From Lysinibacillus sp. FSL W8-0992 (GTDB lineage Bacteria > Bacillota > Bacilli > Bacillales_A > Planococcaceae), in assembly GCF_038008685.1 (NCBI RefSeq), contig NZ_JBBOZQ010000001.1, positions 4,030,001 through 4,094,000 of the forward strand: a stretch of DNA of 64,000 nucleotides. The letters are read 5' to 3'. This document shows, one piece after another, positions 55,086 through 64,000 of this stretch (within the stretch, counting starts at the first letter, position 1; each line of letters starts with the position of its first letter). The position numbers and the translations under genes were made by a program. The notes beneath the pieces were generated by a model. The model ran no database searches, was not told where the DNA came from, and worked only from the letters and a program-made list of their open reading frames with translations.

Positions 55086-56432
55086 TCACCTCCCATCCAT
55101 ACTTATCTCCTGATTTTTCCGAAGCGTTAACGCAAACATAATTAACATAATATGAAAAGGGAAATAATCCATTACGAAAGAATCAAGTACAGCATTAGCA
55201 ATTAACATAATATAGAGAGGTATAGTGTTGACCGCTAATATTTGAAAGTTTGTTTTTCCGCTGTTACCAATATTTTGACGAAGAACTTTATTTAAGCTAA
55301 CAATATATAGTAGTGCAAGAACGATGCCCACTAACCCAAGATAATAAGGTGTTGATAAGTACATCGTATGAGCCATTTTTGCATTGGAGAAACTCGTACC
55401 AAAACCAGCCCCAATAACGAATATTTTCGTACTTTGTAAAATTTCCGCTGCAAACATATTCCAGCTACTTAATCGCCCAGTTGTAATAGCATCTGTGGAT
55501 GTTCCTGCTCCAAAAAATCGAATCCAATAAATTTCGAATAACTTCTCGTAAAAAAAAAATAGTAGAACACCACAAATCGCTAGCATAAACGAAGCGAACT
55601 GGAATGCTGTTTTTACATTGTGTTTAACGAACATGATGAATGTCAATAAAATGAATGCTATAAAAGTGATGATAAACATTTTGGAATAAGTAAATATTCC
55701 GAATATCGCTAATACAATGATGAACACAATCGGCTTAATTTCCATTTTTCTATCGTAATAAAAAAGAACTAATAAACAAGCAATCGCTATAAGAATTTGC
55801 AAACTAAAATAATTCGGATCTAAATCTAAACCCGTAAACCTTGTATTAATGGCACTTGTCGTCTTAACTGTATTGACAATTGTCATTGACTCAATAAAGC
55901 TGTCAATCGATTGAACAGAAAAACTTATCCAGCGAACGATTGCAGCAATTAGTAAGCCTATTGCATACACATACGTATATCTTCTAAAATAAGTATTTGA
56001 ATCGATGAACAGAACAGCAAAAAAGATCACACTATAATTTAATACAAAGCCCAACACTTCGATAACATTACCGCTATTAAACAGCGTTGCCAGGACAGCA
56101 AAACATACAAAAAGAACATAGGTGATGACAAGCTGTGTTGATATCCCTTTGTTTTGCATAAACAGTGTCATGACACTTAAAACAATATAAACAAAACTAA
56201 GTACAACAAAAAGTGAATAGCTCGTTAAATCGAACTTAATAACATACACCCATGAAATAAAAAACAGTAAATAATCAATTCGATGTTGTTGTTTATCCAA
56301 CAACATTGCCGTAATTACTAAACTAATAAAGATAAAAAGGAATAGATTACTACCTGTATACATTTTTAACACGACAAATATACTGGAAATAACACAGATC
56401 CAAATACTGAAATTTTTATTTTTTAATTTCAT
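55086..56432 (-). CDS. O-antigen-ligase/Wzy-like polysaccharide polymerase
   Basis: 448 residues, ten or more membrane segments with one larger external loop around residues 300-350, the usual layout of Wzy polymerases that join repeat units outside the membrane. Sequence conservation in this family is low, so the call rests on topology and position between two glycosyltransferases and a flippase. Overlaps the upstream gene by four bases. Confidence 0.8.
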   Translation of the reverse strand: MKLKNKNFSIWICVISSIFVVLKMYTGSNLFLFIFISLVITAMLLDKQQHRIDYLLFFISWVYVIKFDLTSYSLFVVLSFVYIVLSVMTLFMQNKGISTQLVITYVLFVCFAVLATLFNSGNVIEVLGFVLNYSVIFFAVLFIDSNTYFRRYTYVYAIGLLIAAIVRWISFSVQSIDSFIESMTIVNTVKTTSAINTRFTGLDLDPNYFSLQILIAIACLLVLFYYDRKMEIKPIVFIIVLAIFGIFTYSKMFIITFIAFILLTFIMFVKHNVKTAFQFASFMLAICGVLLFFFYEKLFEIYWIRFFGAGTSTDAITTGRLSSWNMFAAEILQSTKIFVIGAGFGTSFSNAKMAHTMYLSTPYYLGLVGIVLALLYIVSLNKVLRQNIGNSGKTNFQILAVNTIPLYIMLIANAVLDSFVMDYFPFHIMLIMFALTLRKNQEISMDGR

Positions 56433-57610
56433 TTTCGATCAAACTCCAATACTAATTGCTCTTGTGCTTTTCGATTTGTATAGCGATTTTCTTCAATATA
56501 TTTTTTCATCTTCTGGAGACGATCGCCATTGTTGATTACATTGGCAATGACGGCATACAGATTTTCTACATGTCCATTTGTTATCAAACCGTTGCAACCA
56601 TCGTGTATTTGCTCACCTGCTGCCGCAAAATTTGTGGTAATAACTGGCGTTGCTAATATTAATGCCTCCCCTACTACCATCGGATACCCTTCATACGCTG
56701 AAGTTAATATTAAAACATCGCTCTGTTTAATAAATGGATACGGATTATGACATTCACCGACAAATTCAACTACATCTTCTACCCCTAATTCAAGCGCTAA
56801 TTGTTTATTAAAAAGTAAATCTGGCCCATCGCCTATAATTCGCCAATGAAATTGATTGTAAGAGGATTCCTTTAAAAGCTTACATATGTGTGGAATGAGA
56901 TCGAACCTTTTAGTAGCATTATCCATTCGCCCAACAGATAATAAATCCAATGTTCCTTTTTCAAATGGTGGATATTGCGTTGCTAGTTCTTTTATTTCTG
57001 CTATTGGGAAAAAATTATAGACTACTTGTATTTTATGTTGATATTGGGGGAGAAAATTAACCAAGTTTTGCTTACATGCTTCAGAAACACATATTAATCT
57101 ATCGAAATTCTGATAGGTTTTAACACATACTTCGTAATTAAAGTTCGCCCTTAATGGATCTGTATGTATCCACGCAAACTTTTTATCCGCTCTTACAAAT
57201 TTATCTACAAACAAATTCGTGCCTTGGTTAAAGTAACTATTTGGTGCATCATTAAAATAAGAAATAGCAATATGATATTGTTTTTGATGGCGATGCATTT
57301 TAAAAAGTAATGTATAAAAATTGTTTGAACCAATCACGCGTACGATCAACATACATAGTATTCGTAAGAGGATATGCCACAAGTTCTTTCTCTGTTTCAC
57401 TACATAAAACGGGGTAGCAATTAGCTGTAATAGTAAACCTCCTATATTGACTTGCACATTAGAGGGGATGTCCTTTATGAGTTCGCCTTTACCGAATGTA
57501 AACACATCTATTTCATATTGCTTATCGACACACACTTCTTTCAATGTATTAATTAAAGCTTTTTGAATACCGCCCATCTGAAAATTTTGCGCAACAAATA
57601 ATATCTTCAT
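56429..57610 (-). CDS. Glycosyltransferase, family 4
   Basis: 393 residues, GT-B fold. N-terminal half starts FVAQNFQMGGIQKALINTL; the donor-binding half contains LLSVGRMDNATKRFDLI (about 230) and the EX7E motif EGYPMVVGEALILATPVI (about 320). Retaining enzyme that probably adds a hexose or N-acetylhexosamine to the lipid-linked unit. Adjacent to the next GT4 gene at a 61-base gap. Confidence 0.9.
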   Translation of the reverse strand: MKILFVAQNFQMGGIQKALINTLKEVCVDKQYEIDVFTFGKGELIKDIPSNVQVNIGGLLLQLIATPFYVVKQRKNLWHILLRILCMLIVRVIGSNNFYTLLFKMHRHQKQYHIAISYFNDAPNSYFNQGTNLFVDKFVRADKKFAWIHTDPLRANFNYEVCVKTYQNFDRLICVSEACKQNLVNFLPQYQHKIQVVYNFFPIAEIKELATQYPPFEKGTLDLLSVGRMDNATKRFDLIPHICKLLKESSYNQFHWRIIGDGPDLLFNKQLALELGVEDVVEFVGECHNPYPFIKQSDVLILTSAYEGYPMVVGEALILATPVITTNFAAAGEQIHDGCNGLITNGHVENLYAVIANVINNGDRLQKMKKYIEENRYTNRKAQEQLVLEFDRK

Positions 57611-57671
57611 CTCTTCCCAAGACCCCCTAGAAACCCAATATTACTGTAAAATTTTCAAATAGCTTCTACTG

Positions 57672-58790
57672 CTATAAATTGCTGTATAATGTAATAATGC
57701 GTTTCTCCATCTCATTCCAGCTATACTGTTCCTCATATAACAGCTTCATTTTACGTGAAATTTCTGGCCATTCTTTTTTACGCTCTATTAGCTTTTCAAT
57801 ACCTTTTTGTAGACTTTCTTGATTAAAATCAATTAGCTCACCTAGGTCATTTTCTGCCACTACTTCAGACATGCCTGTGTTTTTTACCATAATTAATGGC
57901 TTGCCAAGCATCAGTGCCTCATAAAATTTATTTGGGGCTGCGTAATAATGGTTGGAAACTTCAGGATCATAAATGGCGGTCATAATATCACAACTTTTTT
58001 CTAATGCTAATGTTTTTTCATACGGGATTTTTCCGTAAAAAAGTATGTTGTCATATTGCAGTGCCATTTGTGCCAATTCGTCTGCATACTCGCCAAATCC
58101 ACCAATATGCAATTCGTAGTGTGGATTATTTTTTACGATTTCAACTAGTTCCTTAATGAGTCTTTCATTTGCCAGTATGCCGACATAGACAATTTTTACT
58201 TTATCGTGATTCAAATTTAAATCATATTTTAAATCCACATGCAGTGGAGTATTATAAATAACCTCAATTTTTTTCGGTGATGCATTAGCTATTTGCCCTC
58301 TTCGCTTTTCTGTACAAATAATGACAGCATCCACACTATTTAATAGTGCTCTATCAATTTTTTCAACTATTTTCCCTATTATTGCAGGTCCATGGAAGGG
58401 GGCAGTAACGGAATCAAACATATCATAAATGACTTTTTTACGGAGTATTTTCGCACATACTGTACCTACAAATGCTGTATCAAAATCACAAGCATGAATA
58501 ATATCATACGTATTTTTATTTTGAAGTAGCCATTGGAATAGCTTTAGCTGAAAGCGCAATAGTGGAAAGAAATTTTTTTTAAATCCTCCACCAAATGTAG
58601 CAGGGATGCCAAACCTTGTAATTTTAATTGTATGAGCTCGCTCCAAAAATTCTACTTTTGCGTTATATTTACTATCTCTATCCCATGCTAAAATTTGAAC
58701 ATGCCAGTCATTTTTTCTAAGGCTGTCCACTTCTTTTTCAACTCTCGGATCTGGAGAAATTGGATTACTTCTCATAAAAACGACTCTCAT
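57672..58790 (-). CDS. Glycosyltransferase, family 4
   Basis: 372 residues. N-terminal RSNPISPDPRVEKEVDSLRK is typical of a group of WbuB/FnlB-like transferases; the donor half has VYVGILANERLIKELVEI and the nucleotide-sugar region APNKFYEALMLGKPLI. No separate initiating phosphoglycosyltransferase (PGT, bactoprenol-linked, of the RfbP or WecA type) is in the window, so initiation must come from elsewhere. Position in the repeat-unit assembly is otherwise unknown. Confidence 0.88.
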   Translation of the reverse strand: MRVVFMRSNPISPDPRVEKEVDSLRKNDWHVQILAWDRDSKYNAKVEFLERAHTIKITRFGIPATFGGGFKKNFFPLLRFQLKLFQWLLQNKNTYDIIHACDFDTAFVGTVCAKILRKKVIYDMFDSVTAPFHGPAIIGKIVEKIDRALLNSVDAVIICTEKRRGQIANASPKKIEVIYNTPLHVDLKYDLNLNHDKVKIVYVGILANERLIKELVEIVKNNPHYELHIGGFGEYADELAQMALQYDNILFYGKIPYEKTLALEKSCDIMTAIYDPEVSNHYYAAPNKFYEALMLGKPLIMVKNTGMSEVVAENDLGELIDFNQESLQKGIEKLIERKKEWPEISRKMKLLYEEQYSWNEMEKRIITLYSNL

Positions 58791-58882
58791 CCCAAACTGT
58801 CCCCTTATATGTTTAATACCTACTATCGTGCCAGCATCTTTACGTACTATTTGCTCTCTTTAGCTTTTATAAGCAGCTCCAT

Positions 58883-59647
58883 TCAAAATAACTTCCACCG
58901 TCTTTTTGTGAAGTTATTTACTGGCTCATATACGATAAAAGGCTGATTATTGATGATTCGTATATTATTTTCTAAAAAGGCATCCACCGCATTCAATTCT
59001 TTTTGCTTTTCCAAAAATCTCAGACCTTTTTCAAATAAGAATGGGCGTGTTTTTAAATTATGCACATCCGAACCATATGTATGGACAAGGTTCGATCGAA
59101 CTAATTTCAAAGAAAGCTGTTGAATGGACTTGCCAAACAAACCAGCTAAACTTCCTGCAGTTATTTGTGCAAGTGCACCGTCACGTACGAGGTTTTCTAA
59201 GCGACTTGGATTTTCTGCTATCGCTTTATTTCGTTCTGGATGAGCAATGATTGGCGTTATACCTGCTGTCAACAAGTTGTAAATGATTGTTCGTGTATAT
59301 GTGGGAATGAAACCCGATGGAAGCTCAAGTAACAAATAATTTGAATGTGCTAATGTGAGAAGCTGATCTTTCTTATAAAGCTCCAAAATATTCCCTGCCA
59401 ATCTCACCTCATGTCCTGGATAAAGTGTTAGTGGCATGTTACGTCTGTCAATTTCCTGTTGTAATTGTGCAATTTGTTCATGTACTACATGAACATGGAC
59501 ATTATATTTAGGGTGTAGCGCATGTGAAGTAGAAATAATTGCTGTAATACCTTCCATAATAGCCTGTTCAAATAATCTGAATGTCTCTTCTACTGTTTCG
59601 GGACCGTCATCGACATTTACTAAAATATGACTGTGCATATCTATCAC
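58883..59647 (-). CDS. Tyrosine-protein phosphatase, CpsB/YwqE type (PHP fold)
   Basis: Manganese-dependent phosphatase of 254 residues that removes phosphate from the BY-kinase next door. PHP motifs: MHSHILVNVDDGP (about 4-16), ISTSH (about 38-42), HEVRL (about 79-83), IIAHPER (about 132-138) and GSDVHN (about 194). GTG start with GGGAAGTG upstream. Position behind the kinase as in cps/eps operons. Confidence 0.92.
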   Translation of the reverse strand: MIDMHSHILVNVDDGPETVEETFRLFEQAIMEGITAIISTSHALHPKYNVHVHVVHEQIAQLQQEIDRRNMPLTLYPGHEVRLAGNILELYKKDQLLTLAHSNYLLLELPSGFIPTYTRTIIYNLLTAGITPIIAHPERNKAIAENPSRLENLVRDGALAQITAGSLAGLFGKSIQQLSLKLVRSNLVHTYGSDVHNLKTRPFLFEKGLRFLEKQKELNAVDAFLENNIRIINNQPFIVYEPVNNFTKRRWKLF

Positions 59648-59678
59648 TACGTTTCACTTCCCTATCTACGCCCAATCA

Positions 59679-60383
59679 CTATCGGTAATATTGATCATAA
59701 TATTCGCCGAGAGGTAATTTGTAATTGTTTAAAACTACGCCTAAAATATTCGCCTTTGATGCTTCAAGACTTAATTTCGCTTTAAGTACACTTGCATTTT
59801 CCACTACACCACTATTCACAATTAGTAGTGTTCCTTGACATTTATTAGATAAAACTTGTGCATCGGTTACAGATAACAGTGGTGGTGCATCAAAAATAAT
59901 GATGTCAAAGTCTCCTATTAGTTGCGTCATAATACTATCCATTGTTTTTGAAGAAAGTAACTCAGCGGGATTAGGTGGAATTGGTCCACTCGTCATAACA
60001 AAAAGATTAGGAATATCTGTACTATTTAAAACTTCTGACATTTCATATTGTCTTGTCAGTAAATTTGAAAGACCTCTTATATTTTGTAATCGAAACGTAT
60101 AATGCATTGTGGGCTTACGTAAATCAGCATCTACAATTAATATTTTTTTCCCTTCTTGTGCAAATACAACGCCTAAATTGGCTACATTTGTTGATTTCCC
60201 TTCACCTGGCGTCGCTGAAGTTACTAAAATTGTTTTGATGTCTTGATCTGGCATTGCGAAGGTAATGTTTGTTCGTATTGTACGAAATTGCTCAGAAACG
60301 ATGGAATTACTATTGCCGACTGTCACAAGCTTCCTGCCCATTTTTCCTAGTTTTTTTTTATTGGCTCTTTTTTGAAGAAACAC
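59679..60383 (-). CDS. Bacterial tyrosine kinase, CpsD/CapB type
   Basis: 234 residues. Walker A TPGEGKST (about 57-64), Walker A' LIVDADLRKP (about 88-97) and Walker B IIFDAPP (about 155-161), the BY-kinase set. The C-terminal tail ends LGEYYDQYYR with a cluster of four Tyr, the usual autophosphorylation sites. Works with the membrane activator encoded upstream; phosphorylation state controls polymer length or amount. GTG start after GGGAG. Confidence 0.93.
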   Translation of the reverse strand: MFLQKRANKKKLGKMGRKLVTVGNSNSIVSEQFRTIRTNITFAMPDQDIKTILVTSATPGEGKSTNVANLGVVFAQEGKKILIVDADLRKPTMHYTFRLQNIRGLSNLLTRQYEMSEVLNSTDIPNLFVMTSGPIPPNPAELLSSKTMDSIMTQLIGDFDIIIFDAPPLLSVTDAQVLSNKCQGTLLIVNSGVVENASVLKAKLSLEASKANILGVVLNNYKLPLGEYYDQYYR

Positions 60384-60414
60384 AGTTACTCCCTCCTTAT
60401 GTAACGGGATTCAA

Positions 60415-61110
60415 TCATATGTTTTTATAGCTCGCACTAGTTATTTTACTTATTATGCCAATAATTGGTAACCCAATGGTTTCTTCAATATCTTGCTCTG
60501 TCTTAACTGTTGTATCCAAGCACTCTATCAATAACGCAATGCCAGCGCTTATGATAAATCCAATCATTGCAGCCGCCACAATATATAAATTTTTGTTTGG
60601 TGCTACAGGCTCAGGTTTGTCCTCCAATTTCGCTACGGACAAAATATTAATATTGTCGATTGTCATTAACACTTGAATTTCCTCTTGAAATACGCCTGCT
60701 ACAGTATTGGCAATATCGACTGCCATTTCGGGCTTTTTATCGCGGACAGCAATATTGACAACTTGAGAATTACTGGCGTTGGATACAGTAATCTGTTCCT
60801 TTAATTTTTCAGGTGTACTATTTAAATTAAGTTGGCTAATCACTTTTGATAAAATAGCAGGACTTTGAATAATAACATTGTACGTATTAATTAAGCGTAG
60901 ATTTGTTTCTACTTGCTGTACCCCTAACAGAGCTTGATCGGTATTTTTTTGATTTACTAAAAGCTGGGTCTGCGCCTCATACGTTGGCTTTATGATAAAG
61001 TAACTAAGAAACGCAGTGACTAATGCTAATAAAAGTGCAAAACTGATAATATAGAGCAATTGCTTTCGCACTATTTTCAATACATCTTGTAATGTGATAG
61101 TTTCTTGCAA
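60415..61110 (-). CDS. Wzz/CapA-type chain-length and kinase-activator protein
   Basis: 231 residues. Two membrane segments at about 18-38 and 172-195 flank an extracytoplasmic Wzz domain (about 40-170) containing LLVNQKNTDQ and NTYNVIIQSPAILSKVI. The cytosolic tail (about 196-231) is the usual activator of the separate BY-kinase. Starts with TTG after GGGGTGAAGG. First gene of the polysaccharide operon; no clear promoter seen, although the 340-base gap upstream must hold it. Confidence 0.9.
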   Translation of the reverse strand: MQETITLQDVLKIVRKQLLYIISFALLLALVTAFLSYFIIKPTYEAQTQLLVNQKNTDQALLGVQQVETNLRLINTYNVIIQSPAILSKVISQLNLNSTPEKLKEQITVSNASNSQVVNIAVRDKKPEMAVDIANTVAGVFQEEIQVLMTIDNINILSVAKLEDKPEPVAPNKNLYIVAAAMIGFIISAGIALLIECLDTTVKTEQDIEETIGLPIIGIISKITSASYKNI

Positions 61111-61452
61111 CGACCTTCACCCCTTGACATAACATATGCTAGCTAATCTATATCCACTAGTTACATTAAAAAGTTTTATTCAAAAAGTTTTATGGCCTAT
61201 TATATTATTGATATCTCCCTTTTATTCATGGTCGATAAAGAGACATAGATGTTACATAAGCTTATATCTTCTATTATTAATATGGGGCTTTTCAAAAACA
61301 AAAAGCGAATCCAATTTTCAGGAAACGCTTCTTACTAAAACCGATATATTCATTTTCACATCTGACGAACTGCATAAGGTCACAATCATCTAATCTAAGT
61401 GTTTTTCATTCAAATACGTGCTAAATACAATCTTGTATTCCTAACCAAATAA
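61111..61452. other. Intergenic region between the polysaccharide operon and rny
   Basis: No gene that I can support. AT-rich; expected to hold the promoter of the polysaccharide operon on the minus strand, but I could not assign a good -35/-10 pair. Confidence 0.4.
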
Positions 61453-61453
61453 A

Positions 61454-61491
61454 AAGAGGCTCCTCTTGATTAAAATCAAGAGGAGCCTCTT
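61454..61491 (-). terminator. Terminator of rny
   Basis: AAGAGGCTCCTCTTGAT and its perfect 17-base complement around a four-base loop, with T residues on the minus side. Strongly separates rny from the polysaccharide operon. Confidence 0.9.
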
Positions 61492-61497
61492 ATTTTA

Positions 61498-63057
61498 TTA
61501 TTTTGCATACTCCACTGCACGAGTTTCGCGAATAACGGTTACTTTAATATGACCTGGATAATCTAGTTCTTCTTCAATACGCTTACGAATATCACGTGCA
61601 AGACGATGAGATGCTAAATCGTCAATTTTTTCTGGTTGAACAATAATTCGGATTTCACGACCTGCTTGGATAGCATATGATTTTTCAACACCATCATAGC
61701 TTTCAGAAATCTCTTCTAATTTTTCTAGTCTGCGAATATAGTTTTCCAGTGTCTCACTACGAGCACCTGGACGCGCTGCTGATAATGCGTCTGCTGCAGC
61801 TACTAATACTGCAATAACAGATGTCGCTTCTGTATCACCATGGTGAGAAGCAATACTATTAATAACAACAGGATGTTCTTTATATTTCGTAGCTAATTCC
61901 ACGCCGATTTCAACATGGCTTCCTTCAACTTCATGGTCGATTGCTTTACCTATATCATGCAATAGGCCTGCACGACGAGCTAACGCTACATCTTCACCAA
62001 GCTCAGCAGCTAGTAAACCTGCCAAATGTGCAACCTCCACTGAATGTTTTAGGACGTTTTGCCCGTAGCTTGTACGGTATTTCATGCGGCCCAAAATCTT
62101 CATTAAGTCTGGATGTAGATTGTGAATGCCGATTTCAAATGTCGTTTGTTCCCCTGTTTCACGAATTTGTTCATCCACCTCTCGACGAGATTTCTCAACC
62201 ATTTCTTCGATGCGAGCAGGGTGAATACGACCATCCTGTACCAGCTTTTCAAGTGCAAGTCGAGCCGTTTCACGACGAATTGGATCAAACCCAGATAAAA
62301 TTACTGCTTCTGGAGTATCATCAATAATTAAATCGATTCCTGTTAAAGTTTCGAGTGTACGGATATTACGACCCTCTCTACCAATAATACGACCTTTCAT
62401 TTCATCATTTGGCAAGTTCACAACAGAGACTGTTGTTTCTGCAACGTGGTCTGCAGCAAAGCGTTGCAGTGCCAATGATAAAATTTCACGTGCCTTTTTA
62501 TCAGATTCCTCTTTCACACGCATTTCAGATTCCTTCGTCATTACAGCAATATCAGTCGCTAGCTCTTTCTCTACTTCACTTAAGATAATAGTCTTAGCTT
62601 CATCTCTTGTTAATGCAGAAATGCGCTCTAGTTCTGTTTTTTGCGCTGCAACAAGCTCGTCCACTTTGCTTTCCATCTGTTCAATATGCTGTTGTCTTTC
62701 AGCTAGAGCTTGTTCCTTACGCTCTAAGCTGGCTTCTCTCTTATTCAGAGCATCATCCTTGCGATCAAGATTCTCTTCTCTTTGCAATAAACGGTTCTCT
62801 TGTTTTTGAAGTTCTAAACGACGGTCACGAATGTCATTTTCTGCTTCAGTACGAAATTTGTGAGTTTCATCTTTGGCTTCAAGTAGTGCTTCTTTCTTTA
62901 ATGCCTCCGCCTCTCGTTTTCCTTCTTCAACGATTGTTTCAGCGACATGTTTAGCACCAGTGATTTTTGAGTCATTCACTTTTTTCATGTAGATATAGCT
63001 AACAGCGGCACCAACGATGAGTCCAAGCAAAGCGGAGATGATAGTAATTCCATCCAT
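61498..63057 (-). CDS. rny: Ribonuclease Y
   Basis: Membrane-anchored endoribonuclease that starts mRNA decay in Firmicutes, a core of the degradosome. 519 residues: N-terminal membrane segment (about 4-24), a long charged coiled coil (about 30-190), a KH domain ([15 protein letters not shown], about 217), and the HD nuclease domain ([15 protein letters not shown], about 360). Start ATG after AGGAGG. Its specificity in B. subtilis depends on the Ric complex, and ricA is also in this window. Confidence 0.97.
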   Translation of the reverse strand: MDGITIISALLGLIVGAAVSYIYMKKVNDSKITGAKHVAETIVEEGKREAEALKKEALLEAKDETHKFRTEAENDIRDRRLELQKQENRLLQREENLDRKDDALNKREASLERKEQALAERQQHIEQMESKVDELVAAQKTELERISALTRDEAKTIILSEVEKELATDIAVMTKESEMRVKEESDKKAREILSLALQRFAADHVAETTVSVVNLPNDEMKGRIIGREGRNIRTLETLTGIDLIIDDTPEAVILSGFDPIRRETARLALEKLVQDGRIHPARIEEMVEKSRREVDEQIRETGEQTTFEIGIHNLHPDLMKILGRMKYRTSYGQNVLKHSVEVAHLAGLLAAELGEDVALARRAGLLHDIGKAIDHEVEGSHVEIGVELATKYKEHPVVINSIASHHGDTEATSVIAVLVAAADALSAARPGARSETLENYIRRLEKLEEISESYDGVEKSYAIQAGREIRIIVQPEKIDDLASHRLARDIRKRIEEELDYPGHIKVTVIRETRAVEYAK

Positions 63058-63160
63058 ATGAACACCTCCTCTTGCTATTTGGGTAATACAGGTTCAGTCG
63101 GCGCATACAAAAAATGTACTGCCTATTTTAAAGTCATAATTCAGAAATTATACATATTTA

Positions 63161-63189
63161 ATTGTATAGCTAGCCTCAGGCTCTGTCAA
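63161..63189 (-). promoter_or_regulatory. Sigma-A promoter of rny
   Basis: Minus strand TTGACA (63184-63189), 17-base spacer, TACAAT (63161-63166), about 100 bases before the rny start. Confidence 0.75.
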
Positions 63190-63518
63190 GGATAGACGGG
63201 CATCTGTTCGCCTATCTGCAACAAAAAAAGTAAGTCATATCCATTAGATGGATATATTAACTGTTACTTTTGAGCTAGATAAAATGCCTTCTTCGATGAA
63301 TAATCTTTTTATTAGGATGATGGTTACAATACAATTATTACCACAATTACCGTCATCTTAATACAATTATTTTAACTTTCTTTGACAAATGAACATATCG
63401 TCTCTTTGTCAGCTGTCCAATCAAAAATTTTATACCCTATTTCACTCATAACTATATCTATAATTTACGTTAGCTATCTATCAATTCCAGTATCGCTACA
63501 ATCTATTAAACTAACAAA

Positions 63519-63553
63519 AAAATCGTTCTTACTTCTTATGAGTAAGAACGATT
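63519..63553 (-). terminator. Terminator of recA
   Basis: AAATCGTTCTTAC and GTAAGAACGATTT around nine bases, T7 on the minus side. It lies 240 bases after the recA stop, beyond repeat copy G. The rest of the rny-recA gap (63058-63792) has no gene. Confidence 0.75.
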
Positions 63554-63574
63554 TAGAGTGAAGCGAATTGCTAT

Positions 63575-63707
63575 GTTGATTGATTTCCTTTGTAGGCGCA
63601 CGCTTTCTGCACAGCACTTCTGTAAGCCTCAACCCTCACTAGCGTAGATTGTTCGTCTTACGTACTATGCGTTACAGCAGAAGTCGCCGACGTGTGCTCT
63701 AACCAAC
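63575..63707. repeat. Dispersed palindromic repeat, decayed copy G
   Basis: Recognisable by CGCTTTCTGC, CTGTAAGCCTCAACC, TTGTTCGTCTTACG and CAGCAGAAGTCG. Outer arms GTTGATT and AACCAAC still pair at six of seven positions. Confidence 0.65.
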
Positions 63708-63792
63708 TTATTAAAATGTAACTAGAATGAACTTCTTGATGCATTTTGTCGCATCTTAAGCATTCTCATTCCTTTAGAAGTGAGAACAATAT

Positions 63793-64000
63793 TTATTTTT
63801 TTTCATCTTCAAGAAGAAGCATTAGCTCTTCATCCATTTCCTCGTCATCATGTGCAGCAATTGTATACTGTGTTGCGGCAATTCCGTAAGAAGAACGAAT
63901 TTTATTTGCAATTTCTTCTAAAACAGCAGGATTTTCTTTTAAATATTGTTTTGCGTTTTCACGTCCTTGGCCTAGACGCTCATCGCCATAAGCGTACCAA
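63793..64000 (-). CDS. recA: RecA recombinase, C-terminal end only
   Basis: The last 68 codons of recA; the gene continues past the window edge. The visible part begins [20 protein letters not shown], the conserved start of the RecA C-terminal domain, and ends in an acidic tail ([19 protein letters not shown]) that in the family modulates DNA binding. The stop is TAA at 63793-63795. Next to rny as in B. subtilis. Confidence 0.96.
   Translation of the reverse strand, partial: WYAYGDERLGQGRENAKQYLKENPAVLEEIANKIRSSYGIAATQYTIAAHDDEEMDEELMLLLEDEKK

Noticed and set aside
61136..61393. 85-codon plus-strand reading frame upstream of the polysaccharide operon
   Set aside because: No ribosome site, and the translation shows no family-like or periodic pattern; likely chance in AT-rich DNA.

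Overview
The window comes from the chromosome of a low-GC, endospore-forming member of the Bacillaceae/Planococcaceae, most like Lysinibacillus. Evidence: a recA - rny - ymdB - spoVS - miaB - ricA - cotE - mutS - mutL - glpK/glpD - miaA - hfq - ynbB - glnR - glnA backbone (the Bacillus subtilis order, with insertions), the spore genes cotE, cotD and spoVS, strong AGGAGG ribosome sites and sigma-A, sigma-K and GlnR-type control sequences. Most backbone genes lie on the minus strand. No rRNA, tRNA, CRISPR array or intact insertion sequence was seen.

Layout. (1) 0.2-8 kb: a sialoside-scavenging island. An ABC sugar importer and a YjhC/NanX-type oxidoreductase lie on the minus strand behind a promoter with a CcpA site at its start point. 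A secreted NanB-like sialidase is divergent on the plus strand. The gene set matches the intramolecular trans-sialidase / 2,7-anhydro-Neu5Ac pathway of pneumococcus and Ruminococcus gnavus. (2) 8-19 kb: small secreted or membrane proteins, a Cys-less DJ-1/PfpI protein, cotD, a Cache-GGDEF diguanylate cyclase, a PadR/YhgE-type ABC-2 pair, an extra FabF divergent from an MmyB-type regulator, then a decayed zone with a truncated surface-protein gene joined to a group II intron 3' end. (3) 19-38.7 kb: glnRA, ynbB, a TRIC channel, riboswitch-controlled cobT, a rhodanese, hfq, miaA, a lysophospholipase-like gene, glpD, glpK, mutL, mutS, cotE, ricA and miaB. (4) 39-45.5 kb: a tightly coupled seven-gene operon with a lipoprotein-dependent ABC importer, two different phosphoesterases and a DeoR regulator, probably for an organophosphate. 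(5) 46.5-51 kb: korB/korA between two related direct repeats, then spoVS and ymdB. (6) 51.3-61.1 kb: a complete Wzx/Wzy-type exopolysaccharide cluster with a BY-kinase/phosphatase module, inserted between ymdB and rny. (7) 61.5-64 kb: rny and the 3' end of recA.

A dispersed family of long imperfect palindromes (about 80-135 bp) occurs at least seven times between genes. The outer arms differ between copies but stay complementary within most copies, which points to selection on a hairpin. I consider this family, the NanB/NanX island and the double-phosphoesterase ABC operon the most noteworthy content.
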